The notes beneath the pieces are model-generated. The model made no database searches and had not been told where the DNA came from. It saw nothing but the letters and a program-made list of their open reading frames with translations. A DNA stretch of 64,000 nucleotides from Comamonas sp009360615 (GTDB lineage Bacteria; Pseudomonadota; Gammaproteobacteria; Burkholderiales; Burkholderiaceae_C): assembly GCF_035784015.1 (NCBI RefSeq), contig NZ_JALKOW010000001.1; one strand, 5' to 3'. Positions 18,045-26,653 of the stretch are shown here, piece after piece (positions within the stretch are counted from its first letter, which is position 1; each line of letters opens with the position of its first letter). A program made the position numbers and the translations under genes.

Positions 18045-19655
18045 TCAGAGTTCGCCGGGAGGCACGCTGGCCTGGCTGACCATGATGCGATTGCGTCCAG
18101 CACGCTTGGCTGCGTAGAGCATGGCATCGGCCTGCTGGAAGACGGTCTTGATCTCGGGGGAGTTGTCGGGCCAGTGGGCCACGCCCAGCGAAATGGTGAT
18201 GTGGCCCACGGGCGGCATCTCCATCTTCTCGACCAGCTGGCGCAGGCGTTCGGCGGCATGGGTGGCATCCTCCGGTGCGGTTCCGGGCAGCAGCAGCAGA
18301 AACTCCTCGCCACCCACGCGGCAGGGCACGTCATCGATACGGGAGACCTCGCGGATGGTGCGCGCGAGCTGCCGGAGTACCTCGTCGCCCGTGTCGTGGC
18401 CGAATCCGTCGTTGATGCGCTTGAAGTGATCGATGTCGATGGCAATCACCGAGAAGGGCAGCGCCTGCGCCTGGAAGGAATTGATGGCGGCTTCCAGATG
18501 GCGGCGGTTGCCCAGGCCGGTCAGCGGATCGGTGTTCACGTCCTCACGCAGCTTGGTGATGTTGCGTTGAAGCAGGTTCAGGCCCTTGAGCATGGCTTTC
18601 TTGAGCTCGTAGGACTCGAAGTACCAGGACTTGACGGCCTGGATGTTCTGCGCGGTTTCGGGTTTGTCCATATCGTGCGCGCCGTTGGCCAGCTGGCGCA
18701 GGGGGCTGGCGATGCGGCGCGCGCTCCACCAGATGATCACCAGCATCAGCAGGGCGATGGGCAGGGTCTTGTAGAGCACGGAGCGCATCAGTTTATTGAG
18801 CGGGGCCAGCGTGGCCGCCTGTGGACGCTGGGCCACGATGCCCCAGCCCGAGGCCGGAATGACGGCATAGCCGGCCAGCATCTCCACCCCCTTGCTGTTG
18901 ACGACCGGCGCCGTGCCCGATTCGCCCCGGATGACTGCGTTGATGACATCGTTGTTGATCACCTGGTCACCGACGCGGTGGTTGTCGGGGTGATAGATGA
19001 TGTGTTTGTTCCTGTCCACCACATAGACATAGGTGCCGTCCTGGTAGTAGTGCGAGCCCAGCAGGGTGTCGAGGATATTGTCTTCCTTGAGGTAGATGCT
19101 GCCGCCCACCGCCCCCAGGAATTCCCCCTGTGGACCCAGAATGGGCTGGGAGACGAAGACGATGTAGTTGCCGGCCGTGGACATGTAGGGCTGGCTGATG
19201 ACCGGACCGCGGGTGCTCAGGGTCTGGGCCACTCCGGTGCTTTGCAGCGTCTTGCCCTTGATCTGCAGGGTCTCGGGCGATGTCGCCAGCACATAGCCCG
19301 TGGGGTCGATGATGGTGACGGAGTTGAAGCTCTTGGTCTGCAGGCGCAGACGCGAGGCCTCCTGGGCCAGATAGTCCACATCTGCCATGCGCGTCGCCAT
19401 CAGACGGGCGCTGTATTCCAGTTGTTGCAGTGCGGATTGCAGAAAATCATCCGTGCTCTTGGCCAGCTTGGTCGCGTAGGCGTGATGACCCTCGAGCGTG
19501 TTGTCGATCAGCTGCTGGCGCTGCACCAGATAGCCGGCGTAGAAGGTGTTGAGAAACGGGATCAGCGCACTGCAGATGGTCAGGGCCAGGATCAGGCGGC
19601 GCAGGTCAAGCCGGGCCGGTGCGAGGCGGTGCCGCCAGGGGAGAGATTTCTTCAC
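18045..19655 (-). CDS. dCache-HAMP-GGDEF diguanylate cyclase
   Basis: Membrane diguanylate cyclase of 536 residues. Helix 1 is at about 20-42, a periplasmic double-Cache sensor spans about 45-290 (with VTIIDPTGYVLATS and YVYVVDRNKHIIYHPD), helix 2 is at about 295-315, a HAMP linker follows, then a GGDEF domain (about 370-530). The active site reads GGEEF and is preceded by DIDHFKRINDGFGHDTGD, so all catalytic residues look intact. No RxxD inhibitory site is obvious. dCache domains bind small ligands such as amino or organic acids; this one is unknown. Confidence 0.92.
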   Translation of the reverse strand: MKKSLPWRHRLAPARLDLRRLILALTICSALIPFLNTFYAGYLVQRQQLIDNTLEGHHAYATKLAKSTDDFLQSALQQLEYSARLMATRMADVDYLAQEASRLRLQTKSFNSVTIIDPTGYVLATSPETLQIKGKTLQSTGVAQTLSTRGPVISQPYMSTAGNYIVFVSQPILGPQGEFLGAVGGSIYLKEDNILDTLLGSHYYQDGTYVYVVDRNKHIIYHPDNHRVGDQVINNDVINAVIRGESGTAPVVNSKGVEMLAGYAVIPASGWGIVAQRPQAATLAPLNKLMRSVLYKTLPIALLMLVIIWWSARRIASPLRQLANGAHDMDKPETAQNIQAVKSWYFESYELKKAMLKGLNLLQRNITKLREDVNTDPLTGLGNRRHLEAAINSFQAQALPFSVIAIDIDHFKRINDGFGHDTGDEVLRQLARTIREVSRIDDVPCRVGGEEFLLLLPGTAPEDATHAAERLRQLVEKMEMPPVGHITISLGVAHWPDNSPEIKTVFQQADAMLYAAKRAGRNRIMVSQASVPPGEL

Positions 19656-19799
19656 AGATGATGTCGCGAGAGCAGGGCGGCTCTGCGCTGAACCCGTGTG
19701 CTCTGACAGGCTCAGACCCCGGCCGCAAATTCAATGAATGCCTGCATTATGGTTCCTTGCGCCGCAGCCCTGCACATGGTCAACCACCATGCGGCCGTG

Positions 19800-21863
19800 T
19801 CAGGCTGACAACACTTCGAACTTTTCCACCTCTACCGCGCAGTCGTAGAAACAGGGCGCCCGGCCGATATCGGTGAGCTGCTGATGCGTCAATTCGTTCA
19901 CATTCGTGTCATTGGCCCCCTGCTTGCGCCACCAGATGCCCAGACCCACCACCACGCCTGCGCGGGCACGGCCGTTGATGGCGGCGTGGCAGACATACTC
20001 GCCGCGCCGGTTGAAGACCCGCAAGCGGTCGCCGTCGGCAATACCGCGCGCGGCAGCGTCATCGGGATGCATCTCCAGCAGCGGGCGCTCTTCCATGCGG
20101 GCCAGGCTGGCCACATTGGCAAAGCTGCTATTGAGGAAGTTGCGTGCCGGCGGCGAAATCATGGCCAGCGGGAATGCGCTCGTGGGTGGTTCGTAATTGG
20201 GCAGATAGTCGGGCAGGGTGTCGATGCCCAGCCGCGCCAGGGCGGGGTTGTCGAATTCGCATCGGCCCGAAGGCGTGGCAAAGCCTCCCTCGGCAAACGG
20301 TGCATCGGGCAGCGGAATATGGGCAAAGCCCTGTCGCAGAAGATCGTCGAAATCAATCGCGGTATGTGCGACTGCTGCACGGCACAGGGCTTCATCGGAC
20401 TCCGAGAAACAGGCTGCGGAAAACGCAGGGTCCAGCCCGGCCATATGCCGGGCCAAGTCGCGGAAGATCTGCCCATTGCTGCGCGCCTGTCCCAGGGGCG
20501 CAATCGCGGGGCGATTCAGCAGCACATCGGTGTGGCCGTAACTGCCGTGAATGTCCCAGTGCTCCAGTTGCGTGGTGGCGGGAAGTACGTAGTCGGCATG
20601 GTCTGCGGTGTCGGTCATGAAATGCTCGAGCACCACGGTGAACAGGTCTTCGCGCGCAAAGCCCGCAGCCACCTTGGCCGACTCGGGCGCCACTGCCACG
20701 GGGTTGCTGTTGTAGACCACCAGGGCTTCCACCCTGGAGCCGAAGATGGCATCGCCCTCATGCAGCAGCACATCGCCGATCTGGCTCATGTTCAGCGTGC
20801 GTGGCCGGCGTTCACCCAGCAACTGCGGCAACTGGAGCGCCGAACGGTTGAACGGGGAGACCCCGGAGGCGGACAGCAGCAGTCCTCCCGCGCGGTGACG
20901 CCAGGCGCCCACCAGGGCCGGCAAGCAGGCCACGGCACGCACGGCATTGCCGCCGCCGCGTGCGCGCTGCATGCCGTAGTTGAGGCGAATCGCCGCTGGC
21001 CTGGTCGTGCCGTAATCGCGAGCCAGGGACCGGATCTGCTCCACGCCCAGGCCACAGACACGGGCCGCGCGCTCGGGCGGCCACTGCAAGGCCCTGGTCT
21101 TGAGCGCCTCCCAGCCCAAGGTGTGCTTGGCAAGATAGTCATGATCCAGCCAGTCATGCACGATCAGCTCGTGCATCAGTGCCAATGCCAATGCCGCATC
21201 GGTGCCGGGCAGCAATTGCAGGTGTTCATGGCATTTGTCTGCGGTCTCGCTCTTGCGCGGGTCGATGCAGATGAGCTTGGCACCCTGGCGCTTGGCTTCC
21301 TGCGCATAGCGCCAGAAGTGCAGATTGCTGGCAATGCTGTTGCTTCCCCAGATCAGGATCAGCTGGCTTTCGGCAAAGAACTCCACGCGCATGCCCAGCT
21401 TGCCGCCATAGGTGGCGGTCAGGGCTTCGCTGCCGGCACTGGCGCAGATGGTGCGATCCAGCAGGCTGGCGCCCAACTGGTGGAAAAAGCGCCGGTCCAT
21501 GCTTTCGCCCTGCACCATACCCATGGTGCCGGCATAGCTGTAGGGCAGTATGGCTTCGGGCGCACGCCGGGCAATGTCGTGCAGGCGCTGGGCAATATCG
21601 CTCAGGGCTTCGTCCCAGCTCACCGGGGTGAACTGGCCGCTGCCCTTGGGGCCGCTGCGTCTGAGCGGCTGCAGAACCCGACCGGCGTGGTAGGTGCGCT
21701 CCGTGTACTTGCTGACCTTGGCGCAGAGAACGCCGCCGGTGTGTCCATGTTCTGCATTGCCCTGGACCTTGGTGGCCGTGCCGTCGACCACCGTGGTGAC
21801 CAGGGCACAGGTGTCGGGGCAGTCATGCGGGCAGGCGCCGCGTACGTGAACGATATGAGGCAT
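19800..21863 (-). CDS. Molybdopterin-dependent oxidoreductase
   Basis: Cytoplasmic-looking member of the DMSO reductase superfamily, 687 residues. The N-terminal [4Fe-4S] cluster site is intact: Cys11, Cys15 and Cys19 in CPHDCPDTC, and a fourth Cys in GGVLCAKV. There is no twin-arginine signal. Cofactor-binding stretches include LILIWGSNSI, LICIDPRKSETAD and, at the end, LLEMHPDDAAARGI. The active-site loop CASAGSEA lacks a plain Cys or SeCys ligand at the usual place, so formate dehydrogenase is not assured. No electron-transfer subunit is adjacent. Substrate unknown. Confidence 0.8.
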   Translation of the reverse strand: MPHIVHVRGACPHDCPDTCALVTTVVDGTATKVQGNAEHGHTGGVLCAKVSKYTERTYHAGRVLQPLRRSGPKGSGQFTPVSWDEALSDIAQRLHDIARRAPEAILPYSYAGTMGMVQGESMDRRFFHQLGASLLDRTICASAGSEALTATYGGKLGMRVEFFAESQLILIWGSNSIASNLHFWRYAQEAKRQGAKLICIDPRKSETADKCHEHLQLLPGTDAALALALMHELIVHDWLDHDYLAKHTLGWEALKTRALQWPPERAARVCGLGVEQIRSLARDYGTTRPAAIRLNYGMQRARGGGNAVRAVACLPALVGAWRHRAGGLLLSASGVSPFNRSALQLPQLLGERRPRTLNMSQIGDVLLHEGDAIFGSRVEALVVYNSNPVAVAPESAKVAAGFAREDLFTVVLEHFMTDTADHADYVLPATTQLEHWDIHGSYGHTDVLLNRPAIAPLGQARSNGQIFRDLARHMAGLDPAFSAACFSESDEALCRAAVAHTAIDFDDLLRQGFAHIPLPDAPFAEGGFATPSGRCEFDNPALARLGIDTLPDYLPNYEPPTSAFPLAMISPPARNFLNSSFANVASLARMEERPLLEMHPDDAAARGIADGDRLRVFNRRGEYVCHAAINGRARAGVVVGLGIWWRKQGANDTNVNELTHQQLTDIGRAPCFYDCAVEVEKFEVLSA

Positions 21864-21884
21864 GTCGTGGACTCGAAAAATCTG

Positions 21885-21912
21885 GACCGGTTTGCGGCTG
21901 ATGACCGGTTTG
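21885..21912. promoter_or_regulatory. Tandem GACCGGTTTG repeat before orphan binding-protein gene
   Basis: Two exact copies of GACCGGTTTG, 18 bases start to start, lie in the divergent gap between the molybdopterin oxidoreductase and the Liv-type binding-protein gene. A TATTAT box follows at 21919-21924. They may be regulator half-sites for the plus-strand gene. Confidence 0.35.
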
Positions 21913-22022
21913 TAAGCCTATTATGCGGCGCGCATCCCTGTCAAAAAGCCAGAGATGCGAGACGCCGGGGCGGGCCGATCCGGCCCGTAGCGATGTGTAG
22001 CCGTAGAGAAAGAGCGAGAGCA

Positions 22023-23183
22023 ATGCAAGACAAGCGAGTGGAGTGGAATCGTCGTCAGTTCATGACCGCAGCAGCGGCCATGACCGTCGGGGGCCTGACC
22101 GGTGCCAGTTATGCCCAGGATGCGGGCGGGTCCATCGTGCTCGGGCAATCCTGTGCGCTGAGCGGCCCCTCGGCACAGCTGGGCATACAGTTCGCCCAGG
22201 GCGCCAAGCTGTACTTCGATCAGCTCAACGCCCAGGGGGGGATCGGCCGTCGTCTGGTGGAGTTGCGCACGATGGACGACGGTTACGAACCCGAACGTTG
22301 CGTGGCCAATACCCAGAAATTCATTGCCGACGATGTGACGGCCCTGTTCGGCTATCTGGGGACGCCGACCAGCATGGCGGCGCTGCCTTTGCTGCAGAAA
22401 GCCAGGCTGCCGCTGATTGCCCCGTTGACAGGGGCGGCCGGTCTGCGCGAACCCAGGCTCGCCCAGGTGGTCTTCAATCTGCGGGCCTCGTATGCCGATG
22501 AAACCGCTCTCATGGTCAGGCAGCTGGTTTCGCTGGGGCTGCAGAAGATCGCGGTTTTTCACCAGAACGATGCCTATGGCCAGTCGGGTCTCGAAGGGGT
22601 GACACAGGCGCTTCAAAGCCATGGCCTCAAGGCGGTGGGCACCGCCACGGTGGAGCGCAACTCGCGGGACGTGGCCCAGGCCGTCAAGACCCTGGTGCCG
22701 CTGGGTGCCGATGTGATCGTGCAGGTCTGCACCTATGCGGCCAGTGCGGCCTTTGTGCGAGCCGCCCGCCAGGCAGGCTATGGCGGGCAGTTCTACAACG
22801 TCTCTTTCGTGGGCACTTCGGCTCTGGCGCAGGCCCTGGGCAAGGAGGCCGAGGGCGTGGTGGTGACCCAGGTCGTGCCATCGCCGTTCAAGACCTCGCA
22901 TCCCCTGGCTCGCGAGTTCCAGGCGGCCCTGCATAAAAGCGGTGCTTCGCTGCAGCCCGATTACTCGAGCATGGAGGGATACCTGGCCGCCCGCGTTGTG
23001 GGCGAGGCGCTGAAATCTGCGGCTGGCGCAGGCCGGCTGCAGCGCGAAGGCCTGGTGGCGGCACTGGAGGCCATGAATGGCCAGCAGGTGGCGGGCTTCC
23101 CCATCGCCTTCCGTCCACAGCCCGGCAAGCCGCGTTTTGTCGAGCTGTCCATGCTCACGGGCGATGGCAAGGTCCGTGTGTGA
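22023..23183 (+). CDS. Liv-type ABC substrate-binding protein, orphan
   Basis: Periplasmic type I binding protein of 386 residues, Leu/Ile/Val-binding family. A twin-arginine-like NRRQFMTAAAAMTVGG signal ends SYAQ. Family marks are IVLGQSCALSGPSAQLG, DDVTALFGYLGTPT, IAVFHQNDAYGQSGL and YSSMEGYLAARV. No permease or ATPase gene is adjacent; it may use a distant transporter or serve signalling. The M20 amidohydrolase follows 83 bases downstream, so the ligand could be an N-acyl amino acid or amide, which is inference. The frame extends far upstream antisense to the oxidoreductase; ATG 22023 is the sensible start. Confidence 0.85.
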   Translation: MQDKRVEWNRRQFMTAAAAMTVGGLTGASYAQDAGGSIVLGQSCALSGPSAQLGIQFAQGAKLYFDQLNAQGGIGRRLVELRTMDDGYEPERCVANTQKFIADDVTALFGYLGTPTSMAALPLLQKARLPLIAPLTGAAGLREPRLAQVVFNLRASYADETALMVRQLVSLGLQKIAVFHQNDAYGQSGLEGVTQALQSHGLKAVGTATVERNSRDVAQAVKTLVPLGADVIVQVCTYAASAAFVRAARQAGYGGQFYNVSFVGTSALAQALGKEAEGVVVTQVVPSPFKTSHPLAREFQAALHKSGASLQPDYSSMEGYLAARVVGEALKSAAGAGRLQREGLVAALEAMNGQQVAGFPIAFRPQPGKPRFVELSMLTGDGKVRV

Positions 23184-23266
23184 GGCTTTGAGGAGTCCCG
23201 GGGCACGCTGTCTCGCTTTGGGCCATCATGGCGTCTTTGCCATTGATGACCCCAAGGAGAGAGCGC

Positions 23267-24478
23267 ATGGCCCTGCTGCCCGAACTTGAAGCGAGCGCCC
23301 CTGACATTGCCGCGCTGCGTCGCGATATCCACGCCCACCCCGAGCTGTGTTTCGAGGAGATACGAACCTCGGATCTCGTCGCGGCGAAGCTGGAGCAATG
23401 GGGCATAGCGATCCATCGCGGTCTGGGCAGGACCGGTGTGGTGGGCATCATCCATGGCCGTGACGGCGGCAGCTGCGGCCGGGCCATCGGCCTTCGCGCC
23501 GACATGGACGCCCTGCCCATGCAGGAGTTCAACACTTTCGATCATGCCAGCCGACATGCGGGCAAGATGCATGCCTGCGGCCATGACGGCCACACGGCCA
23601 TGCTGCTGGCGGCAGCGCAATATCTGGCCGCGCATCGGGACAGCTTTGACGGAACGGTCTACACCATCTTCCAGCCCGCCGAGGAGGGGGGTGGGGGTGC
23701 GCGAGAGATGGTGAGCGACGGACTGTTCGAGCAGTTCCCCATGCAGGCCGTGTTCGGCATGCACAACTGGCCTGGCATGAAGGCCGGCACCATGGCCGTG
23801 GGGGCAGGGCCGGCCATGGCCTCCAGCAACGAATTCAAGATCGTGGTGCGGGGCAAGGGCGGTCACGCGGCCATGCCGCACATGGTGGTGGACCCGGTGC
23901 CCGTGGCGGCCCAGCTCATCATGGCCTTCCAGACCATCGTCAGCCGTAACGTCAAGCCCATCGAGGCAGGCGTGGTGTCGGTCACCATGGTCCATGCGGG
24001 CGAGGCTACCAACGTCGTGCCGGACAGCGTGGAACTGCAGGGCACGGTCCGCACCTTCACGCTGGAGGTGCTGGACCTCATCGAGCAGCGCATGCAGCAG
24101 ATCAGCGAAGCCGTCTGTGCAGCCCATGGCACGCAATGCACGTTCGAATTTGTGCGCAACTATCCTCCCACCATCAACACGGCCCCCGAGGCAGAATTTG
24201 CCCAGGCGGTGATGCGCGAGATTCTGGGCGATGCCGGTGTGGTGCCGCAAGAGCCCTCCATGGGGGCCGAGGACTTCGCTTTCATGCTGCAGGAAAAGCC
24301 CGGAGCCTACTGCTTTATCGCTAACGGCGACGGTGATCACCGCGCCCTGGGGCATGGCGGCGGTCCCTGTACCTTGCACAACCCCAGCTACGACTTCAAC
24401 GATGCGTTGATTCCGCTGGGCGCGACCTTCTGGGTCAGGCTGGCCCAGCGCTGGCTGGCCCAGCCTGCGCGCGGCTGA
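23267..24478 (+). CDS. M20-family amidohydrolase (hippurate hydrolase-like)
   Basis: Zinc or cobalt amidohydrolase of 403 residues, M20D branch (hippurate hydrolase, N-acetyl-amino-acid deacetylase, IAA-amino-acid hydrolase). Metal and catalytic residues are visible: ADMDALPM, HACGHDGHTAM, PAEEGGGG, then MHNWPG and GAEDFAFM. The dimerisation lid domain lies at about 185-300. ATG 23267 is preceded by AAGGAG; an upstream in-frame start is less likely. It cleaves N-acyl amino acids in the cytoplasm; which acyl group is unknown. The binding protein just upstream may deliver the substrate. Confidence 0.9.
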   Translation: MALLPELEASAPDIAALRRDIHAHPELCFEEIRTSDLVAAKLEQWGIAIHRGLGRTGVVGIIHGRDGGSCGRAIGLRADMDALPMQEFNTFDHASRHAGKMHACGHDGHTAMLLAAAQYLAAHRDSFDGTVYTIFQPAEEGGGGAREMVSDGLFEQFPMQAVFGMHNWPGMKAGTMAVGAGPAMASSNEFKIVVRGKGGHAAMPHMVVDPVPVAAQLIMAFQTIVSRNVKPIEAGVVSVTMVHAGEATNVVPDSVELQGTVRTFTLEVLDLIEQRMQQISEAVCAAHGTQCTFEFVRNYPPTINTAPEAEFAQAVMREILGDAGVVPQEPSMGAEDFAFMLQEKPGAYCFIANGDGDHRALGHGGGPCTLHNPSYDFNDALIPLGATFWVRLAQRWLAQPARG

Positions 24479-24738
24479 CGCACGCCAGCCCGCGCCGAGG
24501 TGAAGCGGTCCGGGGGAAGACTCCCTGCACGCAGGCCTCGGGCGGGCCGTCAGGTGGTCGTGCTCTCGCTCGATCGGCGTCCATCGCCATCCCGCTGTCA
24601 TGGGCATGACGCCTCTGGCCGTCCGCGGTCCGGTCATCCTGCCGCAGCTGCAAGGCGAGCACGAGGAGAGGCATCGAACCGCGAGCCGGTCTCGCAGGGC
24701 CGACAGTCTTCCGCCGAGGCAGTACTCTGCAAATAAAA
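24479..24738. other. Intergenic stretch without recognised feature
   Basis: First part of the 331-base gap between the M20 gene and the acyl-CoA-binding protein gene. I see no coding frame with family character and no terminator with a T run. The promoter-proximal end holds the palindrome listed separately. Confidence 0.5.
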
Positions 24739-24752
24739 AGAACGGTCGTTCT
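24739..24752. promoter_or_regulatory. TetR-type operator before the ACBP gene
   Basis: Perfect palindrome AGAACG-GT-CGTTCT, 58 bases before the ACBP start. A TACACT box at 24772-24777 could be the -10, which would put the -35 on the palindrome's right end, so a bound repressor would block transcription. The symmetry resembles TetR-family sites that control fatty-acid genes in beta-proteobacteria; the regulator is not in this window. Confidence 0.55.
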
Positions 24753-24809
24753 AATTTGTCGGATTTTTGGCTACACTGGCTTCGATGATCAAAGCCCAGG
24801 AGACCTTTC

Positions 24810-25064
24810 ATGTCCGATCTGAACGCCCGGTTTGAAGAGACCGTCAAGAATTCCACGTCGCTCGGCGAGCGCCCCGACAACGCCACCTTGCTCAGGATTT
24901 ATGCCCTGTACAAGCAGGCGACCGAAGGTGACAACGAAGCCAAGAAGCCCAGCTTCACGGACATGGTGGCCCGCGCCAAGTGGGATGCCTGGTCCAAGCT
25001 GGAGGGCACGACGCCGGACGAGGCCAAGCAGCAGTACATCGATCTCATCGAGTCGCTGCGCTGA
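24810..25064 (+). CDS. Acyl-CoA-binding protein
   Basis: Protein of 84 residues, the full length of the ACBP four-helix family. Marks include LRIYALYKQATEGDN (helix 2 region with the conserved YxLYKQAT motif), KPSFTDMVARAKWDAW (K-WDAW ligand-binding helix) and EAKQQYIDLIESL. It binds medium- and long-chain acyl-CoA in the cytoplasm and buffers the pool. AGGAGA precedes the ATG. It is a single-gene unit, with a candidate TetR-type operator upstream and a hairpin downstream. Confidence 0.93.
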   Translation: MSDLNARFEETVKNSTSLGERPDNATLLRIYALYKQATEGDNEAKKPSFTDMVARAKWDAWSKLEGTTPDEAKQQYIDLIESLR

Positions 25065-25085
25065 TACGCCCCGCCTCTGATCGCC

Positions 25086-25118
25086 GGCAAGGCCCCGGGT
25101 TCCGGGGCCTTGCCGTTT
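25086..25118 (+). terminator. Terminator behind the ACBP gene
   Basis: Twelve-base stem GGCAAGGCCCCG / CGGGGCCTTGCC with a 5-base loop, followed by a short GTTT. The stem is strong and the T run weak. Confidence 0.7.
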
Positions 25119-25180
25119 CCGCCCACAAGATTCCAGGCCCGAGCCCGGGGTGTTGAAGACAGGTGCAGCTGCCCAGGGGG

Positions 25181-26179
25181 TCAATACCTGTTCGAGAAGT
25201 TGGCGCTGATGCGCTGTCGCAAGTAGTCCGCCCCGGTGATGGGCGGATATTTTTTGGCCGGCCCTTCAATCACCGCATCTTCATTGGCCTGGCAGAAAAA
25301 GGCCAGGCTGTAGCGGGCTCCCTGATACTCATGGGGCAGGGGGTTGCGCACGCGGTGGAAGTTGCTGGGCAACTGGTCGTCGCTCCAGCGCATCAGCATG
25401 TCGCCGATATTGCAGGTGATGACGCCATCCACGGGCTTCACGGGGGTCCATTGCTGGGCATCGGCCTCCTTGCCGGGCAGTACCTGCAGTCCCCCTTGGC
25501 CGGCGCGTTGGAACAGCAGCGTCAGACAGTCGAAGTCCGTATGTGCGCCGGCCCGCCACAGGCCGATCTCGTCCTTGAGCGCCGGGTCCACGGCAAAGTA
25601 ATGCAGCATGCGCAGCGTGCTCTGGTAGGTGGGAACGGCGGGGTCGTGTGCACGGGTGAAGAATTCCTCGTCAAAGCCCAGCTTGTAGGCAAAGCAGGAC
25701 AGCAGCTGCATGCCCACCTGCCAGCATTGGTGCTCAAAGGCCAGCGTGGCCTGCTGGAAGCCGGGCAGCTCCTGCTCGCTGGGCCACAGGCCCTGCATGC
25801 GTGGGCGTGTGACCTGATAGGACTCTTTCTGGTCGGGAGTGCGCGTGGAGGGCCGAATCTGCGCCTTGTGCTCCCAGCCCGCGTTGCGCGACAGCGGCCA
25901 TTGCGCCTTGGTTTCGGGCGGCAGGGCAAATAGCTGTTCGGCCCTGCCGAATGCGGCGTCGATATCGGCCTGGGCGATGCCGTGGCCGGAAACCTGGAAG
26001 AAGCCGATCTCCACCGAAGCGCTCCAGATCTGCTCGGCAATCTCGTACTTGCGCCGCTCGAAGTCGCTGATGTCTATGACGCGAACTTCGCGTGCCGAAG
26101 TTTCTGCGCCTTGCCCGCCCATGCGGGCTTCCTTGTCCAGTTCGCCAAGGCGGTAAGAGGGGGTGGTCATGGTCTGCAT
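25181..26179 (-). CDS. 2-oxoglutarate-Fe(II) oxygenase, IPNS-like
   Basis: Oxygenase of 332 residues of the isopenicillin-N-synthase-like family. N-terminal marks are VIDISDF and GFFQVSGHGI. The iron ligands His213, Asp215 (AHTDFD) and His275 (NFHRV) are present, as is the 2-oxoglutarate-binding Arg289-x-Ser291 (ARYSLAFF). It should hydroxylate or demethylate a small molecule. It is divergent from an uptake operon containing a nucleobase-type deaminase, and both directions have sigma-54-type promoters, so I infer a nitrogen-containing ring compound as substrate. The start codon lacks a strong ribosome-binding site. Confidence 0.88.
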   Translation of the reverse strand: MQTMTTPSYRLGELDKEARMGGQGAETSAREVRVIDISDFERRKYEIAEQIWSASVEIGFFQVSGHGIAQADIDAAFGRAEQLFALPPETKAQWPLSRNAGWEHKAQIRPSTRTPDQKESYQVTRPRMQGLWPSEQELPGFQQATLAFEHQCWQVGMQLLSCFAYKLGFDEEFFTRAHDPAVPTYQSTLRMLHYFAVDPALKDEIGLWRAGAHTDFDCLTLLFQRAGQGGLQVLPGKEADAQQWTPVKPVDGVITCNIGDMLMRWSDDQLPSNFHRVRNPLPHEYQGARYSLAFFCQANEDAVIEGPAKKYPPITGADYLRQRISANFSNRY

Positions 26180-26368
26180 AAGATTTTCTCTTGCGATGAC
26201 TTCAGACGCCGGCCATGCAGGTGCAGCTCGGGCTTGCGGTCATCTGAAGCGTGGATACCAGGTGCGGCTGTGTGCCGCACCCACTTCAAGAGCAATGACC
26301 CGCGAAGCTGCTGACCGGCGATGGTCAGAAGCACCGTGCTGAACGCTTCTACTCTTGATTTGAGTGCA

Positions 26369-26383
26369 GCAAACAGCGTGCCA
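26369..26383 (-). promoter_or_regulatory. Sigma-54 promoter toward the 2OG oxygenase
   Basis: On the minus strand the sequence reads TGGCACG-CTGT-TTGC, an exact match to the -24/-12 consensus (GG, ten bases, GC). Transcription would start near 26357, about 180 bases before the oxygenase start codon. Confidence 0.8.
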
Positions 26384-26416
26384 GCCATTCACCAGGGCAC
26401 AGGGGCTCTTGGTTTT

Positions 26417-26483
26417 GGTGCATGGCTTCAAACTGGTGCACCGCCGTGCATGAATCCATGCATGCGCTGCCCGGGCGTGCACC
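26417..26483. promoter_or_regulatory. Cluster of TGCAC/GTGCA motifs, candidate enhancer
   Basis: Between the two sigma-54 promoters lie GGTGCA (26417), the dyads TGCAC-CGCC-GTGCA (26437-26450) and TGCATG-AATC-CATGCA (26447-26462), and TGCACC (26478). The centre is about 92 bases from each predicted transcription start, typical for a sigma-54 activator. GTGCA/TGCAC half-sites resemble NtrC sites, though the spacing is not the canonical one. Confidence 0.55.
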
Positions 26484-26515
26484 TTGTTGACACCCGACAA
26501 GCGGAAATCAAAAGC

Positions 26516-26531
26516 AGGCACGCCAATTGCT
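26516..26531 (+). promoter_or_regulatory. Sigma-54 promoter toward the uptake operon
   Basis: GGCACG-CCAA-TTGCT on the plus strand has GG and GC spaced by exactly ten bases, matching the -24/-12 consensus except for the base before GG. Transcription would start near 26542, about 110 bases before the first binding-protein gene. Confidence 0.75.
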
Positions 26532-26653
26532 AGAAGGTTGAACGAGTAGAAGCGTTCAGCCTGCATCCGTGTGCAGTGCCAGGAAATTGCTCAAGTCCTG
26601 CCAGTGGCTGCCGCCGCCGGCATTCCTGTCGCCAGAGACCTGAGAGTTCCTCC

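Larger units (their letters stand above)
26338..26560. repeat. 223-base region bounded by 17-base inverted repeats
   Basis: GCTGAACGCTTCTACTC at 26338-26354 recurs as its exact reverse complement at 26544-26560. Each copy lies just downstream of a sigma-54-type promoter pointing outward, so both transcripts would carry the same 17 bases near their 5' ends. The segment between is also roughly mirror-symmetric about 26449. Confidence 0.85.

Noticed and set aside
19884..22022. The long upstream part of the frame that holds the orphan binding protein
   Set aside because: It is antisense to the molybdopterin oxidoreductase and has no domain. The real start is the signal peptide at 22023.
26338..26560. 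A small transposable element (MITE) bounded by 17-base inverted repeats
   Set aside because: No target-site duplication is visible, and the repeats coincide with the leaders of two sigma-54 promoters, so a regulatory reading fits better.
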